A model generated the notes under the pieces. That model saw only the letters and a program-made list of their open reading frames with translations, was not told the origin of the DNA and did no database searches. From the NCBI GenBank assembly GCA_014843695.1, contig CM026387.1:75766013-75830012 (forward strand): 64,000 bases of DNA, read 5' to 3'. The position numbers and the translations under genes are program-made. How positions within the stretch are numbered: the stretch's first letter is position 1; each line of letters starts with the position of its first letter. Shown piece after piece: positions 20,955-32,130 of this stretch. Origin of the DNA: Archivesica marissinica (taxonomy: Eukaryota; Mollusca; Bivalvia; Venerida; Vesicomyidae).

Positions 20955-21194
20955 TAACCCTTTCAACACCGCAGACCGCTAAATAGGCTTACAAAAAGTG
21001 TAGATCCAGATGAGCCGGCTCGTGACGAGCCGTCTCATCATGATCTGCACTTTTTGCCAGTGATATGACTATTTTTAGACATAATTACCCATTTTGATAA
21101 ATGAACTTGTCCAAATGTGATTTTCTGATTCATTTATTGGTTTATGAATATCATGGACCAGTCCATGTGAGTTACTTGGTGTTGAATGGGTTAA
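20955..21194 (-). mobile_element. TTAA MITE, family PB1, copy 2
   Basis: Reverse-oriented copy from TAACCCTTTCAACACC (the first T of TTAA is lost in the gap) to GGTGTTGAATGGGTTAA. The interior includes a hairpin with 'AAAAAGTGTAGATCCAGATG' and 'CATGATCTGCACTTTTTG'. Confidence 0.85.
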
Positions 21195-21830
21195 GAGATG
21201 AATGCATTTCATTGCAGATATATGTGTATAGTGCGAAATGACAGATTTCCCGCCTACAAGTCACTACTCACTGTTTATGGTTGCAATAAGGAGTACCCAT
21301 ACACAGCGAGTTGGATGTGGTTCATAGCAATCGTATGATAGAGCTGTATTGTATTATGAAACTACTCATCCGCTTGGAGAGAATAAACTCCGTACATCAA
21401 TCAGTTCTCGTTACATGGCTTAGTATTGCGCAGTAGTAATTATTCAAATACTCATTCAAATGAGGCTGATGTCAGCAATGATGTCACTTCAATGATGTTG
21501 CATTTTTGTGAACGAACAATCTTCCTTGGAGCATTCAAAATTATCCATAGATTAATATAATTTTCAATTATTTGTTGCTAAGTTTTATCCCCACCCTCTA
21601 ATAGTGCTAGTTTGTATATAATATGGTCATTACAATTTGATAAAAGTGACAGTGCCTGTCGATTTCATCCCCAGTTAATAATAATTAACAGTTGGATAGA
21701 AACCAATACTGTACCTACAAATATGTAGAAATGTTTCTCTAGAATGCAGACCCAAATAAAAAATATATAAACAACTTGTTGATAAAATCCTTAAAAAGTT
21801 GGATGTAAATTGCCAAAAATATTTCTAAAA
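21195..21830. other. Single-copy stretch
   Basis: AT-rich. Nothing recognised. Confidence 0.35.
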
Positions 21831-23468
21831 TGTAAACATGATAACTGTACATGAAGGAGCAGTCAGTGTTTGATCTCATCAAGGCAGATCATTGCTAAAT
21901 CAATGTGATCAGGCGTCGAGGCAGATCATTGCTAAATGAATGTGATCAGGCATCAAGGCAGATCGTTGCTAAATCGATGTGATCAGGCGTTGAGGTAGAT
22001 CAGGCATTGAGGCAGATCATTGCTAAATCAATGTGATCAGGCGTCGAGGCAGATCATTGCTAAATCAATGTGATCAGGCATCGAGGCAGATCATTGCTAA
22101 ATCAATGTGATCAGGTGTCGAGGCAGATCATTGCTAAATGAATGTGATCAGGTGTCGAGGCAGATCATTGCTAAATCAATGTGATCAGGCATCGAGGCAG
22201 ATCGTTGCTAAATCAATGTGATCAGGCATCGAGGCAGATCATTGCTAAATCAATGTGATCAGGCATCGAGGCAGATCAGGCATTGAGGCAGATCATTGCT
22301 AAATCAATGACCAGGTGTTACATAACTAGTTCATTTCCAGTTTGTTAACAGACCACTAGGAAAAACACTTGGGACATGTAAACATGATAACTGTACATGA
22401 AGGAGCAGTCAGTGTTTGATCTCATCAAGGCAGATCATTGCTAAATCAATGTGATCAGGCGTCAAGGCAGATCATTGCTAAATGAATGTGATCAGGCATC
22501 AAGGCAGATCGTTGCTAAATCGATGTGATCAGGCGTTGAGGTAGATCAGGCATTGAGGCAGATCATTGCTAAATCAATGTGATCAGGCGTCGAGGCAGAT
22601 CATTGCTAAATCAATGTGATCAGGCATCGAGGCAGATCATTGCTAAATCAATGTGATCAGGTGTCGAGGCAGATCATTGCTAAATGAATGTGATCAGGTG
22701 TCGAGGCAGATCATTGCTAAATCAATGTGATCAGGCATCGAGGCAGATCGTTGCTAAATCAATGTGATCAGGCATCGAGGCAGATCATTGCTAAATCAAT
22801 GTGATCAGGCATCGAGGCAGATCAGGCATTGAGGCAGATCATTGCTAAATCAATGACCAGGTGTTACATAACTAGTTCATTTCCAGTTTGTTAACAGACC
22901 ACTAGGAAAAACACTTGGGACATGTAAACATGATAACTGTACATGAAGGAGCAGTCAGTGTTTGATCTCATCAAGGCAGATCATTGCTAAATCAATGTGA
23001 TCAGGCGTCGAGGCAGATCATTGCTAAATGAATGTGATCAGGCATCAAGGCAGATCGTTGCTAAATCGATGTGATCAGGCGTTGAGGTAGATCAGGCATT
23101 GAGGCAGATCATTGCTAAATCAATGTGATCAGGCGTCGAGGCAGATCATTGCTAAATCAATGTGATCAGGCATCGAGGCAGATCATTGCTAAATCAATGT
23201 GATCAGGTGTCGAGGCAGATCATTGCTAAATGAATGTGATCAGGTGTCGAGGCAGATCATTGCTAAATCAATGTGATCAGGCATCGAGGCAGATCGTTGC
23301 TAAATCAATGTGATCAGGCATCGAGGCAGATCATTGCTAAATCAATGTGATCAGGCATCGAGGCAGATCAGGCATTGAGGCAGATCATTGCTAAATCAAT
23401 GACCAGGTGTTACATAACTAGTTCATTTCCAGTTTGTTAACAGACCACTAGGAAAAACACTTGGGACA
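21831..23468. repeat. 37-bp satellite in three 546-bp higher-order units
   Basis: Monomers of about 37 bp ('GGCAGATCATTGCTAAATCA', 'ATGTGATCAGGCATCGA') with variants in a fixed order. The header 'ATAACTGTACATGAAGGAGC' recurs at 21841, 22387 and 22933, exactly 546 bp apart. The three units differ at only a few bases. Confidence 0.95.
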
Positions 23469-23905
23469 ATTTTTACATCATTTTAATTTGGTTTAAAGCG
23501 TAAAACGCTCATGCATGTACTGTGGTAAGGCAGTTATACATGATGGCATACAAACCGAGAATGCAGTGAATACAAGTATAATGTATTCAACAGACTAAAC
23601 TTTCATTTTAAAATACAATATGAATGTGTCATTATAGTTCACAGTTTTAAATAAAAAACTAAAACATATTCAGACACTGGAATTTAGCTTATAGCCACTA
23701 CAGCAACATGTTAATAATAAACAAACTTATTAAAATAGAATTATTACTAAATTTAATGTAGTCTGAAGTTATATTATGAACAGAAACGAAAGTATAACAT
23801 AGCCAGGTTAGACATTTTACACTCCTGTAATGCCTGTATTTACCGGAATCAATTATAATTTATACTGTATTATCAGTACTTAAAGCTGACATTGTATGCC
23901 AGGTA
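23469..23905. other. Single-copy stretch
   Basis: AT-rich. Nothing recognised. Confidence 0.35.
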
Positions 23906-24100
23906 TTAACCCTTTGCCTGCTGAGTAAATAAAAGCACATTTCAAACAACATAGATCCAGATCAGCCACGGCGTAATGCTGCATCTGATCAGGATCTATG
24001 TTGTTTGCTATTCAGCCAGTGTTTTAGCTCCACTATCCGAATAGCAAACAGCATAGAGCCTGATCAGACGGCACGGCTGATCTGGATCTACTGTGTCTGA
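23906..24100. mobile_element. TTAA MITE related to family PB2, right end replaced by satellite
   Basis: Starts TTAACCCTTTGCCTGC and contains both hairpins of the PB2 type: 'AACAACATAGATCCAGATCA' with 'TGATCAGGATCTATGTTGTT', then 'AGCATAGAGCCTGATCAG'. Its right half passes without a break into the 22-bp satellite, and no right terminus is found. Confidence 0.75.
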
Positions 24101-25075
24101 TCTGGATCTACAACCCTGGCTGATCTGGATCTACACCCCTGGCTGATCTGGATCTACACCCCTGGCTGATCTGGATACACACCTAGGCTGATCTGGATCT
24201 ACACCCCTGGCTGATCTGGATCTACACCTAAGTTGACCTGAATCAACACCTAGTCTGATCTGGATCTACACCTAGGCTGATCTGGATCTACACCCCTGGC
24301 TGATCTGGATCTACACCCCTGGCTGATCTGGATATACATCTAGGCTGATCTGGATATACATCTAGGCTGATCTGGATCTACACCCCTGGCTGATCTGGAT
24401 CTACACCCCTGGCTGATCTGGATCTACACCCCTGGCTGATCTGGATCTACACCCCTGGCTGATCTGGATACACACCTAGGCTGATCTGGATCTACACCCC
24501 TGGCTGATCTGGATCTACACCTAGGCTGATCTGGATCTACACCTAGGCTGATCTGAATCTACACCCCTGGCTGATCTGGATCTACACCCCTGGCTGATCT
24601 GGATCTACACCCCTGGCTGATCTGGATCTACACCTAGGCTGATCTGAATCTACACCCCTGGCTGATCTGGATCTACACCCCTGGCTGATCTGGATCTACA
24701 CCCCTGGCTGATCTGGATCTACACCTAGGCTGATCTGGATCTACACCCCTGGCTGATCTGGATCTACACCCCTGGCTGATCTGGATCTACACCTATGCTG
24801 ATCTGAATCTACACCCCTGGCTGATCTGAATCTACACCCCTGGCTGATCTGGATCTACTTTGTGTCTGATCTGGATCTACACCCCTGGCTGATCTGGATC
24901 TACACCCAGGCTGATCTGGATCTACACCTAGGCTAATCTGGATCTACACCCCTGGCTGATCTGGATATACACCTAGGCTGATCTGGATCTACACCTAGGC
25001 TAATCTGGATCTACACCCCTGGCTGATCTGGATATACACCTAGGCTGATCTGGATCTACACCTAGACTGATCAGT
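24085..25075. repeat. 22-23 bp satellite derived from MITE hairpin arm
   Basis: About 45 copies of 'GGCTGATCTGGATCTACACC' plus 2-3 bases, in CCCTGG and CCTAGG variants. The core GGCTGATCTGGATCTA is the right arm of the second hairpin in the adjacent MITE and in the PB2 copies at 29567, 31169 and 58031. Confidence 0.92.
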
Positions 25076-25373
25076 CTGATTAGTATAATAATTTCGATTA
25101 TTCAAAAACCCACATGCAAAATAATATTTCTGTCGCTATATTGTTATACCATGGTAGGGAAGGAAACTCCCTGACACACTTGAAATGAAATCGGAACACT
25201 GCTCACTTCATACAGACCTTCGCTGAACGTACATAGGCAAATGTGTAATGGCATAGCCAGGCCAAATGAGCTGCAGTTTTTTTATTTATTAATACATCAT
25301 AATTAGGTGATAATTATACTTTGTAGCCAAATAGCATGACATTATCTTAGGAGATATATGCAACCTGCTCCCG

Positions 25374-25500
25374 GCAAAATACATTCTTTGTGATAGTAAA
25401 TTCTTAGTAGTATGTATAAAGTACTATTGACTTATCCCAGCAAAATACATTCTTTCTGATAGTAAATTCTTAGTAGTATGTAGTACTATTGACTTTATAC
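25374..25500. repeat. ~65-bp tandem duplication
   Basis: 'CAAAATACATTCTTTGTGAT' and the following 'AGTAAATTCTTAGTAGTATG' occur twice in tandem just before the next satellite. Confidence 0.8.
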
Positions 25501-25504
25501 TTAA

Positions 25505-26371
25505 ATAGGCCATGTGTACCATGTCTCCAATGTTAAATCTACTGTACTGTACTGCAACATTCTCACATGTCTTGCATGTGTACCATGTCTCCAATGTTAA
25601 ATGTACTGTACTGTACTGCAACATTCTCACATGCCTTGCATGTATACATTATACTGTCTCCAATGTTAAATCTACTGTACTGTACTGCAACATTCTCACA
25701 TGTCTTGCATGTATACAGTATACTGTCTCCAATGTTAAATCTACTGTACTGTACTGCAACATTCTCACATGCCTTGCATGTATACCGTCTCCAATGTTAA
25801 ATCTACTGTACTGCAACATTCTCACATGCCTTGCATGTATACTGTCACCAATGTTAAATCTACTGTACTGTACTGCAACATTCTCACATGCCTTGCATGT
25901 ATACTGTCTCCAATGTTAAATCTTACTTTACTGTACTGCAACATTCTCACATGCCTTGCATGTATACTGTCTCCAATGTTAAATCTACTGTACTGTACTG
26001 CAACATTCTCACATGTCTTGCATGTATACTGTCACCAATGTTAAATCTACTGTACTGTACTGCAACATTCTCACATGCCTTGCATGTATACATTATACTG
26101 TCTCCAATGTTAAATCTACTGTACTGTACTGCAACATTCTCACATGTCTTGCATGTATACAGTATACTGTCTCCAATGTTAAATCTACTGTACTGTACTG
26201 CAACATTCTCACATGTCTTGCATGTATACTGTCTCCAATGTTAAATCTACTGTACTGTACTGCAACATTCTCACATGTCTTGCATGTATACTGTCTCCAA
26301 TGTTAAATCTACTGTACTGTACTGCAACATTCTCACATGTCTTGCATGTATACCGTCACCAATGTTAAATC
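25505..26371. repeat. 62-bp satellite (with 71-bp variants)
   Basis: About 13 copies of a unit containing 'CTCCAATGTTAAATCTACTG' and 'CAACATTCTCACATGCCTTG'. Some units carry a 9-base insert, and the insert-bearing units recur in the same order, giving a higher-order pattern. Cys/Leu-rich frames here are artefacts. Confidence 0.93.
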
Positions 26372-28752
26372 TATGTGTGTGGATGGTCAGTAGCAAATTC
26401 CAATAACATAATGCACCATGTGGATGGTCAGTAGCAAACTCCAATAACATATTGCACCGTGTGGATGGTCAGTAGCAAACTCCAATAACATATTGCACCG
26501 TGTGGATGGTCAGTAGCAAACTGCAATAACATAATGCACCATGTGGATGGTCAGTAGCAAACTCCAATAACACAATGCACCGTGTGGATGGTCAGTAGCA
26601 AACTCCAATAACATATTGCACTGTGTGGATGGTCAGTAGCAAACTCCAATAACATAATGCACCATGTAGATGGTCAGTAGCAAACTCCAATAACATATTG
26701 CACCGTGTGGATGGTCAGTATCAAACTCCAATAACATAATGCCCGTGTGGATGGTCAGTAGCAAACTCCAATAACATAATGCACCATGTGGATGGTCAGT
26801 AGCAAACTCCAATAACATATTGCACCATGTGGATGGTCAGTAGCAAACTCCAATAACATATTGCACCGTGTGGATGGTCAGTAGCAAACTCCAATAACAT
26901 ATTGCACCGTGTGGATGGTCAGTAGCAAACTGCAATAACATAATGCACCATGTGGATGGTCAGTAGCAAACTCCAATAACACAATGCACCGTGTGGATGG
27001 TCAGTAGCAAACTCCAATAACATATTGCACTGTGTGGATGGTCAGTAGCAAACTCCAATAACATAATGCACCATGTAGATGGTCAGTAGCAAACTCCAAT
27101 AACATATTGCACCGTGTGGATGGTCAGTATCAAACTCCAATAACATAATGCACCGTGTGGATGGTCAGTAGCAAACTCCAATAACATAATGCACCATGTG
27201 GATGGTCAGTAGCAAACTCCAATAACATAATGCACCATGTGGATGGTCAGTAGCAAACTCCAATAACATATTGCACTGTGTGGATGGTCAGTAGCAAACT
27301 CCAATAACATAATGCACCATGTGGATGGTCAGTAGCAAACTCCAATAACATATTGCACCGTGTGGATGGTCAGTAGCAAACTCCAATAACATATTGCACC
27401 GTGTGGATGGTCAGTAGCAAACTCCAATAACATATTGCACCGTGTGGATGGTCAGTAGCAAACTGCAATAACATAATGCACCATGTGGATGGTCAGTAGC
27501 AAACTCCAATAACACAATGCACCGTGTGGATGGTCAGTAGCAAACTCCAATAACATATTGCACTGTGTGGATGGTCAGTAGCAAACTCCAATAACATAAT
27601 GCCCAGTAGATGGTCAGTAGCAAACTCCAATAACATATTGCACCGTGTGGATGGTCAGTATCAAACTCCAATAACATAATGCACCGTGTGGATGGTCAGT
27701 AGCAAACTCCATAACATAATGCACCATGTGGATGGTCAGTAGCAAACTCCAATAACATAATGCACCATGTGATGGTCAGTAGCAAACTCCAATAACATAT
27801 TGCACTGTGTGGATGGTCAGTAGCAAACTCCAATAACATAATGCACCATGTGGATGGTCAGTAGCAAACTCCAATAACATATTGCACCATGTGGATGGTC
27901 AGTAGCAAACTCCAATAACATATTGCACCGTGTGGATGGTCAGTAGCAAACTCCAATAACACAATGCACCGTGTGGATGGTCAGTAGCAAACTCCAATAA
28001 CATAATGCACTGTGTGGATGGTCAGTAGCAAACTCCAATAACATAATGCACCGTGTGGATGGTCAGTAGCAAACTCCAATAACACAATGCACCGTGTGGA
28101 TGGTCAGTAGCAAACTCCAATAACATAATGCACCGTGTGGATGGTCAGTAGCAAACTCCAATAACATATTGCACCGTGTGGATGGTCAGTAGCAAACTCC
28201 AATAACACAATGCACCATGTGGATGGTCAGTAGCAAACTCCAATAACACAATGCACCGTGTGGATGGTCAGTAGCAAACTCCAATAACATATTGCACTGT
28301 GTGGATGGTCAGTAGCAAACTCCAATAACATAATGCACCATGTGGATGGTCAGTAGCAAACTCCAATAACATATTGCACCGTGTGGATGGTCAGTAGCAA
28401 ACTCCAATAACATAATGCACCATGTGGATGGTCAGTAGCAAACTGCAATAACATATTGCACCGTGTGGATGGTCAGTAGCAAACTGCAATAACATAATGC
28501 ACCATGTGGATGGTCAGTAGCAAACTCCAATAACATAATGTACTGTGTGGATGGTCAGTAGCAAACTCCAATAACATATTGCACCGTGTGGATGGTCAGT
28601 AGCAAACTCCAATAACATAATGCACCATGTAGATGGTCAGTAGCAAACTCCAATAACATATTGCACCGTGTGGATGGTCAGTAGCAAACTCCAATAACAT
28701 ATTGCACTGTGTGGATGGTCAGTAGCAAACTCCAATAACATATTGCACCGAC
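26372..28752. repeat. 41-bp satellite
   Basis: About 58 copies of 'GTGTGGATGGTCAGTAGCAA' + 'ACTCCAATAACATATTGCAC' + C. Blocks of variants recur (for example the GCAATAACATAATGC variants), showing multi-unit amplification. A few units have one-base deletions. Confidence 0.95.
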
Positions 28753-29253
28753 CATCTTTAATTTAAAAAAATAATGGAATTTAATCGTATCGATTCAGAA
28801 TTTTAAACGTGTTTAATTGTTTTCGGAACGTATTTTAGTCAAATAAATCGGCTTCAAAATGTAAAGTTAGAAGATGACTCATCATAACTGCTGGCAAGAA
28901 GAACCTGTCAGTATCAGTTTCTGTATTTAAAGTTCTTTTGGTTAACCTTAGATATATATAGATAGATTATGTTCCATCATTGCAGGGTTGCTAGAAACTA
29001 GGAGGCTGTCGCTTCATTCTAACTTTATATTTTGACCCCGACCTATTTAACTAAAGTAATAATTGAGATTTTATAAAAGCTGCCATTTTTTCTACTGACC
29101 ATACAAGAGATATTTACTGAACCCCCCCCCCCAGTCTCATGTAGTGTCACCACGTGACTGCCCGCCTTAGACCAATGGAAAAGGATGGAATTTAGTGGAA
29201 AGTGCAATAAAGCTTAGCAGGGACAAGGGGCTTGTCGGTGACATAAACTGTTA
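28753..29253. other. Single-copy stretch
   Basis: Nothing recognised except a short C run near 29124. Confidence 0.35.
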
Positions 29254-29502
29254 TTAACCCATTTCATTCAGGATATATTTAAAGTCTTTTGCAAACAACA
29301 TAGATCCAGATCAGCCGCAGCATGCTTATCAGGATCTATGTTGTTTGCTACATAGCCAAGTGTCTTAACAAGATCATCTGAATAGCAAACAGCATAGAGC
29401 CTGATCAGACGGAATGGTCCGTGGCACAGTCTGTGGTGGTTGATCTGGCTCTATGTTCTTTGCAAATACTGTTTGAACGGTATCCAGAATGAAATGGGTT
29501 AA
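29254..29502 (-). mobile_element. TTAA MITE, family PB2, copy 1 (reverse)
   Basis: TTAA-bounded, ends TTAACCCATTTCATTC and GAATGAAATGGGTTAA. Contains the two internal hairpins of the family. Faces copy 2 across a 64-bp spacer. Confidence 0.9.
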
Positions 29503-29566
29503 TATGCTGTGGCTAATATAATCACTAGTAACAATATTCAATTTACACAGTTACTCTAATTTGTGT

Positions 29567-29813
29567 TTAACCCATTTCATTCTGGATACCGTTCAAACTG
29601 TATTTGCAAAGAACATAGAGCCAGATCAACCGCCACGGAATGTGCTGTCTAATCAGGCTCTATGCTGTTTGCTATTCAGATGATCTTGCTAAGATACTTG
29701 GCTATGTAGCAAACAACATAGATCCTGATCAGCACACAACGTCACCCTGCGGCTGATCTGGATCTATTTTGTTTGCAAAAGCCTTTAAATGTATCCAGAA
29801 TGAAATGGGTTAA
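29567..29813 (+). mobile_element. TTAA MITE, family PB2, copy 2
   Basis: TTAA-bounded, 247 bp. Terminal inverted repeat at least 23 bp and perfect (starts TTAACCCATTTCATTCTGG). Piggy-Bac type by target and CCC terminus; no coding capacity. Confidence 0.92.
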
Positions 29814-30117
29814 TTGACAGTGCAATTTGAGACAGAGATTTACTTCAGCTTTGAGGAGTGTAGCTGCACTAATACACGATGAATGTACAGTAATCAGTGA
29901 CCTCATTAAGCAAACTTATACGCCTGTGCTATATGCAAGATCTGCGCATCATCACTGCAAGCGCATACGCATAATCGTACTACTACATTCATGTACTGGT
30001 ATACCTTGGGAAATGGAAGGACAAAATTCTAGCTTACTTTTTCTGCGTTTTCAATTTTTTTTACATAAGCTACACTTGTATTTCCTCCTGTGTGGTAAAT
30101 TAGTAGCCTATAACAAA
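29814..30117. other. Single-copy stretch
   Basis: An open frame of 114 codons (29827-30171) has no recognisable homology and runs into the next MITE. Not called as a gene. Confidence 0.35.
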
Positions 30118-30387
30118 CAAGGTTCATTCCCGGTCAGATTTTTTGGGATAAACCAGAAAGCCCACGATTGAGTCCTTGAATGGTGTTCTTTAATATACTT
30201 CTGCAAAATAGGGTTAAAATGCACAGTACAACCATTAAATACAACATTTGAATAGAAGGAGTGCTTTATAACGGGCCAACATTTTGTGTGAAAATGGGTT
30301 TTTTTAAAGGGAGAAGTGGGTTCATCCCCTAAGTCAAGGTCCCTAGGGAGACTATTTCACCCACGTCGCCCTCTAGAATGAACCCTG
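30118..30387 (+). mobile_element. CAGGG-ended MITE, copy 1
   Basis: Left 'AAGGTTCATTC', right 'CTCTAGAATGAACCCTG'. The interior shares 'GGTGTTCTTTAATATACTTC' and 'GGTCCCTAGGG' with copies at 57475, 61251 and 61573. The left end is worn. Confidence 0.75.
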
Positions 30388-30914
30388 ACAAATGGGGGGG
30401 GGGGGCGATGGGGGGGTAAAGACTACAAGAGAGTTTATTTGAACCGCCAACTCTGCCTGTCTCAGTAGATAAGCAGGCAAGAGCATGGAGTAAACCGGTG
30501 AGATACCATGTTCATATTATATAAATGTACATAAAAAATATTATGTAATTATACAATCACTTCATTCAGTGAAAACAACACCTAGTGTCTGGTAACCAGC
30601 TAAAATATATTAACAATGGATTGATCAAAATCATGGTGTTTAGCAACCGGTCATAGGAAATATTCATTTAGAGGTGGGCTTTTACACAAGTTGGGCTGTA
30701 GCAAGTTCACGGATGTAGGAATGTGGATTATTGTTTGTCATTATTATTTATAAATGGCTGGCCTGTTTCCTGGCTTGCGGTGGATAAATATGTAACAATT
30801 CTAGTTGATGTAATTCGGTAGTTGTAACTGAACATATACATTCAAACAGCTTGCATGACTGTCTGACTATTTCTCAATATTACTATAGATTTTATTCCAG
30901 ATTTCACACATTGC
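30388..30914. other. Single-copy stretch
   Basis: Two G runs (about 30397-30420) follow the MITE. Nothing else recognised. Confidence 0.35.
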
Positions 30915-31135
30915 AAGTCGTGATAGTGCAGTGATAGAGGTGTGAGAGGCCCGGAGTTCGCACCAATCTGGAGCCGTTACGATTGTGCCCTTAGGCAAGG
31001 CACTTAATTTCCACATTTGCTCTTCTCTCTCCCTCGTGGCGATGGATTCCGTCAGGAATGAGGCCGCGAGAACGATTAAACTAACGTTGTAAGAACTTGT
31101 TTCGCAATCACGCTAAAATAAAAATTTGTATAAAC
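30915..31135 (+). mobile_element. SINE-B copy 3
   Basis: tRNA-like start 'AAGTCGTGATAGTGCAGTG', a degenerate B box ('GAGTTCGCACC'), then the family body and 3' end. Confidence 0.8.
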
Positions 31136-31168
31136 TTGAAACCCATTGCACAACTGAGACATGATGTA

Positions 31169-31415
31169 TTAACCCATTTCATTCTGGATACCATTCAAAC
31201 AGTATTTGCAAAGAACATAGAGCCAGATCAGTTGCTATGGAACGTGCCGTCTGATCAGGCTCTATGCTGTTTGCTATTCAGATAATCTTGCTAAGACACT
31301 TGGCTATGTAGCAAACAACATAGATCCTGATCAGCACGCAGCGTCACGCTGCGGCTGATCTGGATCTATGCTGTTTGCAAAAGCCTTTAAATGTATCCAG
31401 AATGAAATGGATTAA
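31169..31415 (+). mobile_element. TTAA MITE, family PB2, copy 3
   Basis: TTAA at both ends, same 23-bp terminal repeat with one change on the right. It sits about 30 bp after the 3' end of SINE-B copy 3. Confidence 0.9.
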
Positions 31416-31639
31416 AGAGGAATTAAGCTATATCGAGTTATTCGGTTTATGCCCACCAATAAAACAACTGCATTGATATAAACCATACAGAACTTCTATT
31501 TGATATCATATGTTTGTGGTTTTCCGCAATAACGGTGATATTGTTAGAATGTGATACTTGACATCCTATCCACTCAATGTCTCCCGTAAAAGGGAGATAC
31601 TAAATAGGCAAATACAGCATTCAACAGAATTAACATTAT

Positions 31640-31825
31640 GTGCATATTTTGGTAAATCGTGTTAGGTTTCGTGTGTTAGGTTTCGTGCATATTTTGGTAA
31701 ATCGTATGTTAGGTTTCGTGCATATTTTGGTAAATCGTGTGTTAGGTTTCGTGCATATTTTGGTAAATCGTGTGTTAGGTTTCGTGCATATTTTGGTAAA
31801 TCGTGCGTTAGGTTTCGTGTGTAAT
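31640..31825. repeat. 33-bp minisatellite, about 5.5 copies
   Basis: 'GCATATTTTGGTAAATCGTG' followed by 'TGTTAGGTTTCGT'. Open on both strands because the period is a multiple of 3. Confidence 0.9.
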
Positions 31826-31969
31826 GGACAAATATTGTACTTGCACATCTCACATACATCGAAATAAACACAGGAGATATGGAAATAAAACATTCACATT
31901 TACTTGCATGACGGACTCGCAGAGATGCAGAAAACCCCAACAACAGTTATTTGTTTTGTTTTTTTAATT

Positions 31970-32130
31970 CAAATTCGCTACCGGTTTCCCATTTGAGCGA
32001 CGTACAGTTTACCTAACACCACCATTCCTCGCCAGGCTTCAGCAGTTAACAAGCACCGTACTTGGTGCACCAACCTCCGTCAGAAACTGCCAACTTTTTT
32101 ATATTAAGAGACACAGTCTCGAACTCGTGA
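31970..32130 (-). mobile_element. SINE-C body (reverse), parent of the 68-bp satellite
   Basis: Shares 'GGTGCACCAACCTCCGT', 'AGAAACTGCCAACTTTTT' and 'CAGTTTACCTAAC' with the complete copy at 48765-49015. Its tRNA-like head, expected next on this strand, is replaced by the tandem array. Confidence 0.8.

Noticed and set aside
19558..20986. Frames of 400+ residues rich in Trp/Gly/Val or His/Asn/Thr
   Set aside because: They consist of the TGG microsatellite and the 1,000-N gap.
25512..26306. Cys/Leu-rich repeat proteins
   Set aside because: Translations of the 62-bp satellite; no start context, homology or codon bias.
29827..30171. 114-residue open frame
   Set aside because: No recognisable domain, and its 3' third runs into a MITE.
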